Positions 28,446-38,266 of a stretch of 64,000 nucleotides of DNA are shown one piece after another. Made by a program: the position numbers and the translations under genes. The notes under the pieces were generated by a model. The model saw only the letters and a program-made list of their open reading frames with translations, ran no database searches and had not been told where the DNA came from. How positions within the stretch are numbered: the stretch's first letter is position 1; every line of letters begins with the position of its first letter. This stretch comes from Pseudoalteromonas luteoviolacea NCIMB 1942 (GTDB lineage: Bacteria > Pseudomonadota > Gammaproteobacteria > Enterobacterales > Alteromonadaceae): NCBI RefSeq assembly GCF_001625595.1, contig NZ_AUXT01000183.1, forward strand, positions 81,490 through 145,489, written 5' to 3'.

Positions 28446-30869
28446 CTACAAACTTGTGACACTATCAGCAACATTGCGTCGAATTAATTTAATCAGTGGC
28501 AAAGCACTGGCTATCAAAGCCAGAAAAAGTACCACCAAACAAAAACCAAAAATATCCGGCCAACTTAAAACGAGTGCCATACTCCAACCGAATGCAATTG
28601 GCATCACATAAGCCAGCAACACCCAGCCAAGCAGAATGCCCAGTGGAATTGCCAGTAATGTGGTGACCACTAATATCACACACGCTTGCAGCAACTTACT
28701 CCAAAACAACTGTGACCTTGTTACACCAAGCGTTTGCAATACAGCCATAGGCTGCAACTGCTGGCGACCCAACGTTAAGAAACTAACCCAAATACCAAAC
28801 AGTGCAATCATCATAATGAATAAGTTAAGCGCATGAGTTACCTTGAAAGTATTTTCAAATAATTGTTTTGCAAACTCTTTAAAAGTTTTGTTCACACTGA
28901 CTTGACTCGTTTCAAGGGCGTAAGTTTCTTTGAGATGTTGTGCAACAACATCGATGTCTTGATTTTGTTTCAAGGTCAAAGAATAGCCGTACGCTTCATA
29001 AACAAACTTTGCATTTTCTATCTCCGAGGTTGTTACTAGAATTGTGGTGCTTTGTTCCCCATAGTCATAATAAATACCGCTTACCCGACAGCTCATTAAC
29101 TTAGCGCCTTGTTGCAACTCAATGATCTCGCCAACCTCAATACCATAAATTCGCCACCCTGGTTCGTTTACCATACAACGCGCCAACTCTCGGCTCGTTT
29201 CAGGCGCTATATGCGCGGCGCTAACAGGTATTTGACCAAGCAAAGTGATATGACTGTGGAAATCTACGCTTTGACCAAAGCTCACGAGCTTTACAGCTAA
29301 ACGCTTCGCGTTATACGTCAGCTCTGTTTGTGCCTGCCAATATACGCCAACTTTTTCAAATTTGTCAGATCCTTTCAGCTCATTCCCCATGCGTTCTGAT
29401 ACGACTGATGGCCGAATGTATAAATCTGCACTGAGGCGCTTTTGTAGATGGCTGTCCAACGCAGTACTGAAGCTGTTTACCATCACCTGCATGCCAATGG
29501 CAGCGCCCATCGCCATAAGGGTTGCCAATACTGCGCTCAGTAGCTCATTAATTTGATTTTTGCTGTCTGCTTTAATCCATAAAAGCAATGGAGAGTGAGT
29601 CGGCCACTTACAACCGAAAACCCATTTAAGTATGCCTGGCGTGACGATAAAAAAGGCGACTAACACACAAGCACACAACATCAGTGCCGTAAATTTATTG
29701 TCGGCGTTGAGCCACAGAACTATAGAGCTAACTATGCTCAATCCGAACAGGCCCCCAACAGCTCTTTTTTTGAATATTGGTGCAATCGTTTTTTGCGAAA
29801 TTAAAAAACACACCAGTACTAAGGTATTTAAAGCAAAACCCAGCAGCACCATAGAATAATCAAAACCAACGACTAGGCCTCTATCTAGCTGATAAAAACT
29901 ACGTAGAACCCGCCCAACATCAGTGACTAAGACGTTAGCAAGAGACACCCCGAGTAGTGTCCCTAAATAAGCAGAAATAAAGCCCAAGCATAATAATTCA
30001 ATAACAACAGCTTGCGTAAGTCTTCGTTGTTGGCAGCCGAGTACATATAACTGCTGCTGTAGCTTTTTACGCGCAGAAACCGCCAATTTAATCGCATTAA
30101 AGCTCAAAAAGGCACCTACGATGTAACCTAAAAATGCTAAAGCTTGAAGATTGAAGAAAAACGGCCCTGAGAGCGTATCAAATGCTTGTTCTGTCGCACT
30201 CTCCAAACGTGCTTTTTGCGTCAACACGGTAGTCATTGATTTTGCGCTTGCGTCATCCAATTCAATCACTTCTACAAAGCTCAGCTCACCATTCGCATGT
30301 AATAACTTGTCAGCTAAGCTGATGTCCATAAGTGCTTGGTGGCCCAGCCCTTCCATCGGGCTAACTTGATATTCTGTATCATCAATTGTCACCGCTTGTT
30401 GCGCTGTTTTTTCTCCTAATCGCGCAATCACTTTTGGATCTAAAAACACCGTATCAAATAAACGCCCCCTATTGGGCTGGCCTTGGTTTAACTGATCTGA
30501 CACACCATTACCTAACTTAACCCACTTGAGTAAATCAACACCTCGAATACTTAACCAACGCCTGTCTTCAAGCTGCACGCGCCCTTCAAGTACCGGCTCC
30601 AAGTTTAAGTTTGGTTGTCGAGAGAGGCTCTGCCAGAGCTCGTGGGAGATCCGTCCTTCACCCAATTTCGGTTTAATAAAGTGAGTAACTGGGTTTTCAA
30701 GTAGTGCACTGCTATTACTGTAACGCTTTGATGCTTCTAAATTTAGTCCATAAATTGCACTGATAAGTGCACTGCCCAAACTAAAACCTAGCATGAATAG
30801 CAGCAGCAACCCTTTATGTCTCAGATAGAACTGGCTATAAGAATAGAAAATAAGACGCAGTTCAGTCAT
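28446..30869 (-). CDS. FtsX-type ABC permease (AttFG-like, double length)
   Basis: About 807 residues with two FtsX-type halves: an N-terminal transmembrane segment and periplasmic domain, four central segments (about 250-420), a second periplasmic domain, and three C-terminal segments with LGVTRSQLFWSKLLQA. This is the double-length MacB/LolCE-like permease layout. I chose ATG 30869 (MTELRLIFYS); it overlaps the ATPase stop by 8 bp. With the ATPase and the AttH-like lipoprotein it forms one export or lipid-handling system. Confidence 0.88.
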   Translation of the reverse strand: MTELRLIFYSYSQFYLRHKGLLLLFMLGFSLGSALISAIYGLNLEASKRYSNSSALLENPVTHFIKPKLGEGRISHELWQSLSRQPNLNLEPVLEGRVQLEDRRWLSIRGVDLLKWVKLGNGVSDQLNQGQPNRGRLFDTVFLDPKVIARLGEKTAQQAVTIDDTEYQVSPMEGLGHQALMDISLADKLLHANGELSFVEVIELDDASAKSMTTVLTQKARLESATEQAFDTLSGPFFFNLQALAFLGYIVGAFLSFNAIKLAVSARKKLQQQLYVLGCQQRRLTQAVVIELLCLGFISAYLGTLLGVSLANVLVTDVGRVLRSFYQLDRGLVVGFDYSMVLLGFALNTLVLVCFLISQKTIAPIFKKRAVGGLFGLSIVSSIVLWLNADNKFTALMLCACVLVAFFIVTPGILKWVFGCKWPTHSPLLLWIKADSKNQINELLSAVLATLMAMGAAIGMQVMVNSFSTALDSHLQKRLSADLYIRPSVVSERMGNELKGSDKFEKVGVYWQAQTELTYNAKRLAVKLVSFGQSVDFHSHITLLGQIPVSAAHIAPETSRELARCMVNEPGWRIYGIEVGEIIELQQGAKLMSCRVSGIYYDYGEQSTTILVTTSEIENAKFVYEAYGYSLTLKQNQDIDVVAQHLKETYALETSQVSVNKTFKEFAKQLFENTFKVTHALNLFIMMIALFGIWVSFLTLGRQQLQPMAVLQTLGVTRSQLFWSKLLQACVILVVTTLLAIPLGILLGWVLLAYVMPIAFGWSMALVLSWPDIFGFCLVVLFLALIASALPLIKLIRRNVADSVTSL

Positions 30870-31518
30870 ACAGCTTTCCATTTTTCAGGCGAAGTTGCGT
30901 TTGAAATTGTTTAGCCAGCCTTTGACTGTGGGTTACCATCACAAGATTTATGTTACTTTCACTACATAGCATTTGTAATAAATCCACCACTTCTTGGCTG
31001 CGCTCACTATCCAAGTTGCCAGTGGGTTCATCCGCAAGAATAACTTTAGGCCGATTTATAATCGCTCTTGCGATCCCAACACGTTGTTGTTCACCACCAC
31101 TTAGCTGGTTGGGTAAAACATCTAGTTTATCAACAATACCGAGCCGCAAAGCCAAAGAATCTAGTTGGGAGCGCTCAACTATAAAGCCGTTTAACCTTAC
31201 TTGAAAGCTTATATTGTCAGCCACAGTCAATGATTCAAGTAGTTGATAGTGTTGAAATATCACACCGATTGTTCGACGATAAAGAGCTAGCCGATTGTCA
31301 TTAAAGTGAGAAATCAGATTGTCGTTTACAATGATTTCACCTTGGGTAGGCACAAGCAAGCCTGCTAATAAGTTGAGTAACGTGGTTTTGCCGGAACCAC
31401 TGTCACCTACTAGTGCAACTTGCTGTCCGTCACCAATAGTGATGGATAAGTCATCAATAATACGCCTTTGAGTTGAGCCGTCAGTCCTAGAAAATGTCAC
31501 CTGATTTAGCTGGATCAT
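30862..31518 (-). CDS. LolD/AttE-like ABC transporter ATPase
   Basis: 218 residues with Walker A (GDSGSGKTT), Q-loop, signature LSGGEQQR and Walker B VILADEPTGNLD, all of the LolD/MacB subfamily that drives FtsX-type permeases. It leads the three-gene cluster and overlaps the permease gene. Substrate is not evident from the ATPase. Confidence 0.93.
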   Translation of the reverse strand: MIQLNQVTFSRTDGSTQRRIIDDLSITIGDGQQVALVGDSGSGKTTLLNLLAGLLVPTQGEIIVNDNLISHFNDNRLALYRRTIGVIFQHYQLLESLTVADNISFQVRLNGFIVERSQLDSLALRLGIVDKLDVLPNQLSGGEQQRVGIARAIINRPKVILADEPTGNLDSERSQEVVDLLQMLCSESNINLVMVTHSQRLAKQFQTQLRLKNGKLYD

Positions 31519-31695
31519 TACTATCTCTGTAATTGCATCGAGTGATTAGTTTGCACTAAATTGCAACTAATGATCCAGTTCTAAGACTATGAAAATTACA
31601 ACAAAATGTGTTTTTATAGAGATGAGCCCACACATATTTACATGAGCAAGTCGAACAGCAAAGTAGTGCAATAGTGCAAAATAAAGGTGCGCTAT

Positions 31696-33141
31696 TTAGG
31701 TTTTTCTATTGCAAGCAGGCCATAATACGTCAAACCTTGCGCCGTTTTGATGTGTTGCATTGAGTACGATAGATCCTTCATAGTACTCCAGTACTTTTTT
31801 AACCAGTGCCAAGCCCACCCCACTGCCTTCAATCACGTCTTTTGATTGCAAAGTTTGAAACATTTCAAATATTTTCTTGCTGTATGTAATTGGAATACCC
31901 GGCCCATCATCAATAAATGAAATTTGATTACCTTTGGGGTTAGCTTTAACCCAGATGGTTATCTCACCACAGCCTTTGTGATGATGTTTAATAGTATTAC
32001 CGATTAAATTCATAGCCACGATTTGAAACGCTACGCGCGGCAGTTTTAATCTAGGCCCAACAACTTTAACCGTAAATTTATTTGATTGCTCAATCACAGA
32101 TAAGACTGAATCTACGACCACATCTAAATAGCCCCATTCTTCATCCTCTAGGCATTTTTGTACCCTTGAATATGCCAACAAGTCATCAAGCAGCGTTGCC
32201 ATACGAATACTGCGACTTTTAATTAAGCGAAAGTTTTCTTTGGCCCCTTCAGGAAATGCATCAAAATAGTCCTCCTCTATCCAGCTGGCTAAGTTCTTGA
32301 TGGCATTAAGCGGTGACTTTAAATCATGTGAAGCGCTATACGCAAACCGCTCCAAGTCTTGATTGGACTTAGTTAGCTTTTTGATAAGATCTTCTCGTTC
32401 AGTAACATCTGTTGCAATGCACAGAATGTAATCCTGATTATGTTCATCTGTGAATTTCTTTTTTTGCGTAAATAATATTCGCGAATCACCGTTTGGAAAT
32501 TGGATTCTCTCTACGGTCTCGCTATAACCACAAGCGAACGCTTCACTGTCTTTTTCTAAAAACTCTTTGGCCTCATCGGGGTCATAGTCTTCAATCGTGG
32601 TTGAGCCAATAACCTTATCTCTGTAAGACTCTGGGTATAAAGATAAAAATGTTTGGTTAGCTCGTACAATTCTAAATTGTGTATCTTTAACAAAAAGGTA
32701 GTTGGGGACACTTTCTATCACCAGATCTAAAAATTCAGCATCAAATAGTGAGTTTTGATTACGACCAATGTCTGCATTTTGCGAGTGAGGTAAACATACT
32801 GAGTCCAAAATTTCTGCCATCACATTGCATACATTGGGGCTGTTCAAATCAATTGTTGAGAGTTCACCATGAGCTTGCGTATCAAGTCGGTGTTTCCCCG
32901 TGCCAAACGCAATGTAAATACTTGACGTAACATGTAAAAGCTCATCAATGGCCTCAGCTTTAAACAACATGTTATCTATGAATACAAAGTCTGCGCTGAT
33001 GTCTTCAGCCTTTTTCAGCCCGTCAGCCATTGATGATGATAAATATAGCTTTTGCTTGCCACCGCTGTCTTTTACAGCGTGTATAAACAACTCGATACAT
33101 TCAACATTATCAGAGATAAATAAAATATAAGATTTAAGCAC
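31696..33141 (-). CDS. Soluble histidine kinase with degenerate receiver and PAS
   Basis: 481 residues: an N-terminal receiver-like domain (about 1-115, with FVFIDNML but an incomplete acidic pocket, ISDNVE), PAS (about 145-260, ESVPNYLFVKDTQFRIVRANQTFLSLYP), HisKA (FAYSASHDLKSPLNAIKNLA) and HATPase (LIGNTIKHHH, DDGPGIPITYSK, GSGVGLALVKKVLEYYEG). No membrane segment. It shares one base with the end of the small receiver gene and closes the second signalling block. Confidence 0.9.
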   Translation of the reverse strand: MLKSYILFISDNVECIELFIHAVKDSGGKQKLYLSSSMADGLKKAEDISADFVFIDNMLFKAEAIDELLHVTSSIYIAFGTGKHRLDTQAHGELSTIDLNSPNVCNVMAEILDSVCLPHSQNADIGRNQNSLFDAEFLDLVIESVPNYLFVKDTQFRIVRANQTFLSLYPESYRDKVIGSTTIEDYDPDEAKEFLEKDSEAFACGYSETVERIQFPNGDSRILFTQKKKFTDEHNQDYILCIATDVTEREDLIKKLTKSNQDLERFAYSASHDLKSPLNAIKNLASWIEEDYFDAFPEGAKENFRLIKSRSIRMATLLDDLLAYSRVQKCLEDEEWGYLDVVVDSVLSVIEQSNKFTVKVVGPRLKLPRVAFQIVAMNLIGNTIKHHHKGCGEITIWVKANPKGNQISFIDDGPGIPITYSKKIFEMFQTLQSKDVIEGSGVGLALVKKVLEYYEGSIVLNATHQNGARFDVLWPACNRKT

Positions 33142-33596
33142 TAGTCGTACCCGTCCGTTGTAGGTAATAGAGCCACGTCAAACCAAAAGTCTTTAAGCTT
33201 TTTAAACGCAATGGCTAAGTCATCAAATTCGACCGGTTTTTGAATATAAGCAGAAGCGCCAAGTGCATAACAAGACTCAACATCCTGCGGGTCGCTGGAC
33301 GTGGTTAATACCACAATCGGAATAGAGCACATTTTGGAGTCGGCTTTTAATTCACGTAGCAATTGTCTGCCATCTAGCCCAGGCATATTTAAATCAACGA
33401 GTGCCAATACCGGCCTTTTTAAATGCTCATGTTTTTTATATTTCCCCATTTTATACAAAAAATCCTTCGCATCCTGACCTGATTGACACCACTGAATTGG
33501 GTTCATGAAGTGGCTTTTTCTTAAACTCCGTAAAATCGCTTCAAAGTCGTCTGGATTATCATCTACCAGCAAAAGCAGACCCAAGTCTTTATCCAT
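33141..33596 (-). CDS. Rcp1-like single-domain response regulator
   Basis: 151 residues, receiver only: LLVDDNPDDFEAILRSLRK, phospho-acceptor in LALVDLNMPGLDG, LTTSSDPQDVESCYALGASAYIQKPV and the tail WFDVALLP. It is a paralogue of the receiver at 22592-23026. It lies between two kinases, 3 bp after the PAS-PAS kinase and one base overlapping the next, so it is a probable phosphate shuttle between them. Confidence 0.91.
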   Translation of the reverse strand: MDKDLGLLLLVDDNPDDFEAILRSLRKSHFMNPIQWCQSGQDAKDFLYKMGKYKKHEHLKRPVLALVDLNMPGLDGRQLLRELKADSKMCSIPIVVLTTSSDPQDVESCYALGASAYIQKPVEFDDLAIAFKKLKDFWFDVALLPTTDGYD

Positions 33597-33599
33597 CTG

Positions 33600-35096
33600 T
33601 TAGTCTCCTAGCTTCAATGTAAAGTTAAAGCAGCTACCTCGGCCGAGTTCCGATTCAACCCAAATCTGCCCGTTATGGCGTTCAATAATTTTTTTAACAA
33701 AAGTGAGTCCAACACCAGTACCCCGCACTGAGTCATCCTCTTCATTCAAACGTTTAAATATTCTAAAAATATCCTCAAAAAAGCGACTGTCTATGCCCTG
33801 GCCGTTATCTTTCACGTAAAAAACACGCGTCTCTAAGGTGTTGTTTATAGGTTCGATACAAGACTTAACACCAATTTCAATTTCTTTTGTGGTGGACTTA
33901 TTGTATTTGACCGCATTCGAAATAAGGTTGCGAAATAGCTCTGAGACTTTAGGTTTATCGCAAGTGACATGAGGTAACGATTTAGGAATGGATAGCTCCA
34001 CACATTGCGCTGTTTCTTCTGGAAGTGTAAGTTCAATCACGTTATCGATAAGTACATTCAAGTCGACTTTTTCAACTGCAAGATCCTGACGCCCTAGTCT
34101 CGAGTAGTAGAGTAAACTGTCTACTAGTTTTTCCATTCGCGTACACAAAAACCGGATCCTTTGAATTCTCCGTACACCTTCTTCTCCTATCGCTTCACCA
34201 TGGTCCTCTTCCAAAAACAAAGCGTTGTTGGCAAGTCCCCTCAGAGGCTCTTTTAGATCATGTGACGCTATATAAGCAAATTGATCTAACTCCGAGTTAC
34301 TGACCTGTAATTTTCTAATATAGGAATCAATCGCGGCTTCGGCAGCTTTACGCTCTGATATATCACGCACGGTGCCAACAAACATGGTTTTGCCTTGCAC
34401 CACCATTTTATTTACGCCTAACTCCATGGGAAACAAATAGCCATTATGTCGCCTTCCTGTTATCTCTCGCCCAATTCCTATGATTTTATTTACACCCGTG
34501 TCATGGTAGTTAGTCAAATACGAGTCATGTTCTGATTGATAAGGCTCTGGCATCAACATTTTTACATTTCGCCCTACCACATCACCGGCTCGGTAGCCAA
34601 AAATTGCCTCAGCCGCAGCGTTAAAACTGTGGATCACGCCTTTCATATCAATCGTAATAAGACCATCAAGCACCGTATCCATGATTGTTTCAATGTGCTC
34701 AATGTAAGACTTGATAGATTGGTCCGCTTCTTTTCGTTCAGTGATATCTCTGACGCTACCGAGGTAAGCAATTTCATTATTGATAGTAAGCGCGCTAACC
34801 GAGAGCTCAACAGGAAAAATGCTACCACTTTTGTGTACAACTAAAACCTCTAGACTTGCGGCTGAAGTATCATAATTTGAAGATGAAAGGCCTTGCAGAT
34901 ATTTAAAATACAGGGGTCGGTATTCGGATGACATTAAAGATGTGATGTTGGCTCCTATGGCTTCTTGCTTAGAGTAACCAAAAATATTTGCTGCTGAGCG
35001 GTTAAAGCTAATGATTTCGCCACTTTCATTGGTCATGATGAATCCGTCTTTGACACCGTCCATCACGGTTTGCAGCTGCAAGTCACCGATTTCCAT
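33600..35096 (-). CDS. PAS-PAS histidine kinase with FixL-like haem-PAS signature
   Basis: 498 residues, no membrane segment. PAS1 about 8-120, PAS2 about 130-250, HisKA with H279 (FAYIASHDLKEPLRGLANNA), HATPase (LISNAVKYNK, DNGQGIDSRFF, GTGVGLTFVKKIIERHNG). PAS2 reads LMPEPYQSEHDSYL, then IIGIGREITGRRHNGYLFPMELGV, which follows the oxygen sensor FixL closely. H190 and R210 sit where FixL has its proximal haem His and the FG-loop Arg, at the same spacing of 20. PAS1 lacks this His. Haem binding is inference. It starts the kinase-receiver-kinase block. Confidence 0.9.
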   Translation of the reverse strand: MEIGDLQLQTVMDGVKDGFIMTNESGEIISFNRSAANIFGYSKQEAIGANITSLMSSEYRPLYFKYLQGLSSSNYDTSAASLEVLVVHKSGSIFPVELSVSALTINNEIAYLGSVRDITERKEADQSIKSYIEHIETIMDTVLDGLITIDMKGVIHSFNAAAEAIFGYRAGDVVGRNVKMLMPEPYQSEHDSYLTNYHDTGVNKIIGIGREITGRRHNGYLFPMELGVNKMVVQGKTMFVGTVRDISERKAAEAAIDSYIRKLQVSNSELDQFAYIASHDLKEPLRGLANNALFLEEDHGEAIGEEGVRRIQRIRFLCTRMEKLVDSLLYYSRLGRQDLAVEKVDLNVLIDNVIELTLPEETAQCVELSIPKSLPHVTCDKPKVSELFRNLISNAVKYNKSTTKEIEIGVKSCIEPINNTLETRVFYVKDNGQGIDSRFFEDIFRIFKRLNEEDDSVRGTGVGLTFVKKIIERHNGQIWVESELGRGSCFNFTLKLGD

Positions 35097-35201
35097 CTTG
35101 CTTTATAAGTTTCCTAACACTTAGCCTAGATTAAAAAGTGTAGTCAATGGAATTGTGTACTGCTGAATATTAGAAAAAATAAGTCTCTATTAGTAGTTTA
35201 A

Positions 35202-35957
35202 CTAGTTTGGCATGCGCCATTTCTGAATTATTTTTTGATATTGGCCTGACGATTTCAACTGTTCAAGTGCTGTACTAATTTTACCAGCAATATCATCGGG
35301 AAAGCTTTGATTTGCAGCTAAATGCAGCTGAGACGGGAAGTCCTTAAGTGTTAACTTATATTCAAGCATATCTGGATCAAGCCCAAGCTTATCCAACTCT
35401 CGCTGAATCGTTTGGGTATTAGTCAAGATAAGATCTGTGCGCCCTTTGTATAAGAGCTGCCAAAGGCTAGTATAGTGAGAAACGAGAACAAGGTCATGAT
35501 CTTCCGAAAACCCTGCCTGGCGCAAATACTCTTCACTATAATACCCCCGAATTGTACTGATACGATATTGTTTTGCCTGGTTAAGATCTGTCAGATTCAA
35601 TTCATTCTCTTTTAGTCCAATCAATGAAGCTGAGATCTGACACATAGACCCTAAAAACTTGTAGCCTCGCTCTCTAGATGGGGTTTTCAACCAAGCCAGC
35701 ATTACCACATTGTTTTTCGTTTGTAATTCGTGGTGTGCTCTAGCCATTGGTAAAATCTCAATTTTAGCTTTTAGGCCACTTTGGGCCTGCAATGCTTTCG
35801 CAATTTCAACTAAACCACCATCAGGCTTTCCCGCATCATTAATAAAGTGATACGGAGGAAGATCCTCTGCTATAAAACGGATCATTTGTGCGTGCACAGA
35901 TGCACTTGAAATCAACATCACCAGAGGCAACAGAATATTAAAAAAATGATACTTCAT
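35202..35957 (-). CDS. Periplasmic solute-binding protein (SBP_bac_3 type)
   Basis: 251 residues with a signal peptide (MKYHFFNILLPLVMLISSASVHA) and the SBP_bac_3 fold: RFIAEDLPPYHFINDAGKPDGGLVEIAKALQ, LPMARAHHELQ, YRISTIRGYYSEEYLRQAGF, LLYKGRTDLILTN. No permease is nearby. It is 105 bp upstream of the PAS-PAS kinase on the same strand and could serve sensing, but the gap and the soluble kinases make a link uncertain. Confidence 0.85.
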   Translation of the reverse strand: MKYHFFNILLPLVMLISSASVHAQMIRFIAEDLPPYHFINDAGKPDGGLVEIAKALQAQSGLKAKIEILPMARAHHELQTKNNVVMLAWLKTPSRERGYKFLGSMCQISASLIGLKENELNLTDLNQAKQYRISTIRGYYSEEYLRQAGFSEDHDLVLVSHYTSLWQLLYKGRTDLILTNTQTIQRELDKLGLDPDMLEYKLTLKDFPSQLHLAANQSFPDDIAGKISTALEQLKSSGQYQKIIQKWRMPN

Positions 35958-36151
35958 TACTTATTTCACACACTCAATTACAACGAGTCTGACAATTATT
36001 GCGTAAAAGATCAACAGCACAGTTACCTACTTTAGTTTTAATTAACACACTAAACACTAGTAGCATATCACTACAAAAAACACATAGTTATTACAAAACA
36101 ATAAATTAATTACTAGAATATATCCTGTCTTTTCAGTGTTCCGAAATTAGT

Positions 36152-36874
36152 ATGTCAAAAACAACAGAGCAAAATAACAATTTAACGTGCCTTGCACAGG
36201 TAAATGATGAAAATAGACTTTTCGAAGTGTATGAAAATGAGGATTTAAGATGGCTTAGTATTGACGGGTGCGTGCAAACGGCAATGTCACTAGAACGCCC
36301 CGATGCCTTGATGTTTCCACACATGTTATTTATGGTGCTGCCACTCAACGTCATGCATAATGTCAGCCGCGCTTTGGAACTTGGATTAGGAGGGGGAGGC
36401 ATACTAAGGCATCTATCTACCCACTTCCCAAAAATTCAAATAGAAGTCGTCGAATATGAAAGCACGGTAATTGAGTTATACCAGCGACATTTTAACCCGC
36501 AACAAAAAAACCACACAATACATTGCATGGACGCTCGCCAATTCATGTCCAATTTCAATTCCCAGCCTTTCGATTTGATTTTTGTAGATGTATTTGACTC
36601 AGAGCAACCCGTTCCCTTTATGTTTGAGCCGGATTTTTATCAAGATTTAAAAAAGCATGCGGACAACACCGGTTGGATAGTCCTCAATACCGTGCTCACT
36701 TCTCAAACACAACTAGAACAATTACATAAAATATTAAGCGAAACCTTTTTAGGGACCACTATTTATGGTTATAAAGCCGAGCAATTTGCCAACTTTGTTT
36801 GGTTGATAAGCCTAGATAACACTCGCTTGGATCCAATTTGGCGCGCCCAAGCTTTATTTGAACTCAAGCTTTAA
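36152..36874 (+). CDS. Spermidine-synthase-like methyltransferase-fold protein
   Basis: 240 residues with a Rossmann nucleotide fold of the spermine/spermidine synthase group: ALELGLGGGGILRHLSTHFP for the GxGxG loop, VEVVEYESTVIELYQRHF, CMDARQFM and FDLIFVDVFDSEQPVPFM. It is shorter than true SpeE and the N-terminal domain is cut down, so polyamine synthesis is not assured. It ends 4 bp inside the convergent membrane-protein gene. Confidence 0.82.
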   Translation: MSKTTEQNNNLTCLAQVNDENRLFEVYENEDLRWLSIDGCVQTAMSLERPDALMFPHMLFMVLPLNVMHNVSRALELGLGGGGILRHLSTHFPKIQIEVVEYESTVIELYQRHFNPQQKNHTIHCMDARQFMSNFNSQPFDLIFVDVFDSEQPVPFMFEPDFYQDLKKHADNTGWIVLNTVLTSQTQLEQLHKILSETFLGTTIYGYKAEQFANFVWLISLDNTRLDPIWRAQALFELKL

Positions 36875-37377
36875 AGCTGATGGCGATGCTTTTCCATCAC
36901 CGCGATTTTGTAAGTCGCTTTTAGCATCACACCCACAGCAACAATATTCAAAATGATGCTAAACCAAGCTTCAAATACCAAAAGCTCAAGATGGAAATTA
37001 CGTAGATAGTTAGCTAGTTGATCTACAATCTCAATGGAAATTCCTATTACGATGAGCATAAAGCCATAGTATTCAGATGTTTCATTGAGCTGTTTATGTT
37101 CAACTAAGCGTGTATCTTGCTTACTATCCCAAGCGCGCTTCGACAAAATTTTTCTGCCATCCATTACTGCGCCAAACCCAATCAATAAAATGGTGATGGT
37201 TGACTCATTATCGATCACATTTTGATAACCATGCTCATCCATATGGCCAAATAAAAAGCGTAGATCTTCAACCGTTATATTCGTGACGAGTAAACAAATA
37301 AGGATAAGTGGAAAAAGCAAAAACCATCGGTTCAATACAACCGTGTAGATTAGCTGGCTCGTTTTAGATTTTGGCAT
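36871..37377 (-). CDS. Membrane protein of unknown function
   Basis: 168 residues with about four hydrophobic segments (near 15-33, 58-72, 103-120 and 130-152), separated by charged loops. I do not recognise the family. It overlaps the stop of the convergent spermidine-synthase-like gene by 4 bp. Confidence 0.65.
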   Translation of the reverse strand: MPKSKTSQLIYTVVLNRWFLLFPLILICLLVTNITVEDLRFLFGHMDEHGYQNVIDNESTITILLIGFGAVMDGRKILSKRAWDSKQDTRLVEHKQLNETSEYYGFMLIVIGISIEIVDQLANYLRNFHLELLVFEAWFSIILNIVAVGVMLKATYKIAVMEKHRHQL

Positions 37378-37534
37378 GTCTCGCTCTGCTAGGCGGCAAA
37401 TTACTCAGTCAGGCGGAAGATCTTAGCTATTTATAACTGATTGACAAGTTAAACCGCTTCGATTCAGCACAAAGTTGTAAAAATCGCTGTTTGCAAAGCT
37501 AGATTACACAACCACAGTCGAATTAGCGTTTATT

Positions 37535-38266
37535 TTATTTCTTACACCCAATCAGTCTTAGATACACTCTAAACGGCGCGTACTTCAAAATTAGCGAAAT
37601 GAGCCACCAACGTTTAGTGATATACGCGATTCGCTTTTTCTTTTTGATTGCCACAAAAATTTGCTGCGCTGCTTTTTCTACACTTGCCAGCCAAAATACC
37701 CCGTCCCCTTTCGCCATTTCAGTGTCTACAAAGCCTGGTCTCAGTTCTGTGAAAGATATATTTGCGCCATCTTTCGCAGCTCTGCAAGATAAGCCCTCCA
37801 TGTAGGCGGCAATATACGCCTTTGACGCGTTGTAAGAAGCGCATGGGCCACCTCTGAGCGCCATTATTGATGAGGTTGCAACTATATGGCCGGAGTTTTG
37901 TTTTGCAAAAAAATGAAATGCACTATTGGCAAGCGCAGTAAACCCCTCAACATTGACAGCTACCGTATGCAGCTCCCCTTGCAGTGGAAAGCTTGCATCA
38001 GTGCTCCCCGTACCCGAATTAATGATGACGAGATCGACACCTCGCATTTTTGTAAGCAACGACTCAAATTCAAATACTGCATCATGCGACTGGGAAACAT
38101 CCATTTGAGCAATGTGGCTAGGCAGAGTTAATTCGTTTTGTAGGCTTACCAACAGCGCTTTTCGTCGGCCTGTTAGCCCTAGTTCATAACCGCACTTGTC
38201 CATATGGATCGCCAAAGCGCGTCCAATGCCTGATGTAGCTCCAATGATGATTGCTTTTTTACTCAT
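37535..38266 (-). CDS. Short-chain dehydrogenase/reductase
   Basis: 243 residues with GATSGIGRALA (cofactor loop), NSGTGS after beta-4 (for NNAG), catalytic Ser in ATSSIMALRGG, and YNASKAY (YxxxK). The late RPGFVDTEM loop is typical of classical SDRs. NADP preference is suggested by GRRKA after the second strand. The substrate is unknown. It stands alone. Confidence 0.92.
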   Translation of the reverse strand: MSKKAIIIGATSGIGRALAIHMDKCGYELGLTGRRKALLVSLQNELTLPSHIAQMDVSQSHDAVFEFESLLTKMRGVDLVIINSGTGSTDASFPLQGELHTVAVNVEGFTALANSAFHFFAKQNSGHIVATSSIMALRGGPCASYNASKAYIAAYMEGLSCRAAKDGANISFTELRPGFVDTEMAKGDGVFWLASVEKAAQQIFVAIKKKKRIAYITKRWWLISLILKYAPFRVYLRLIGCKK

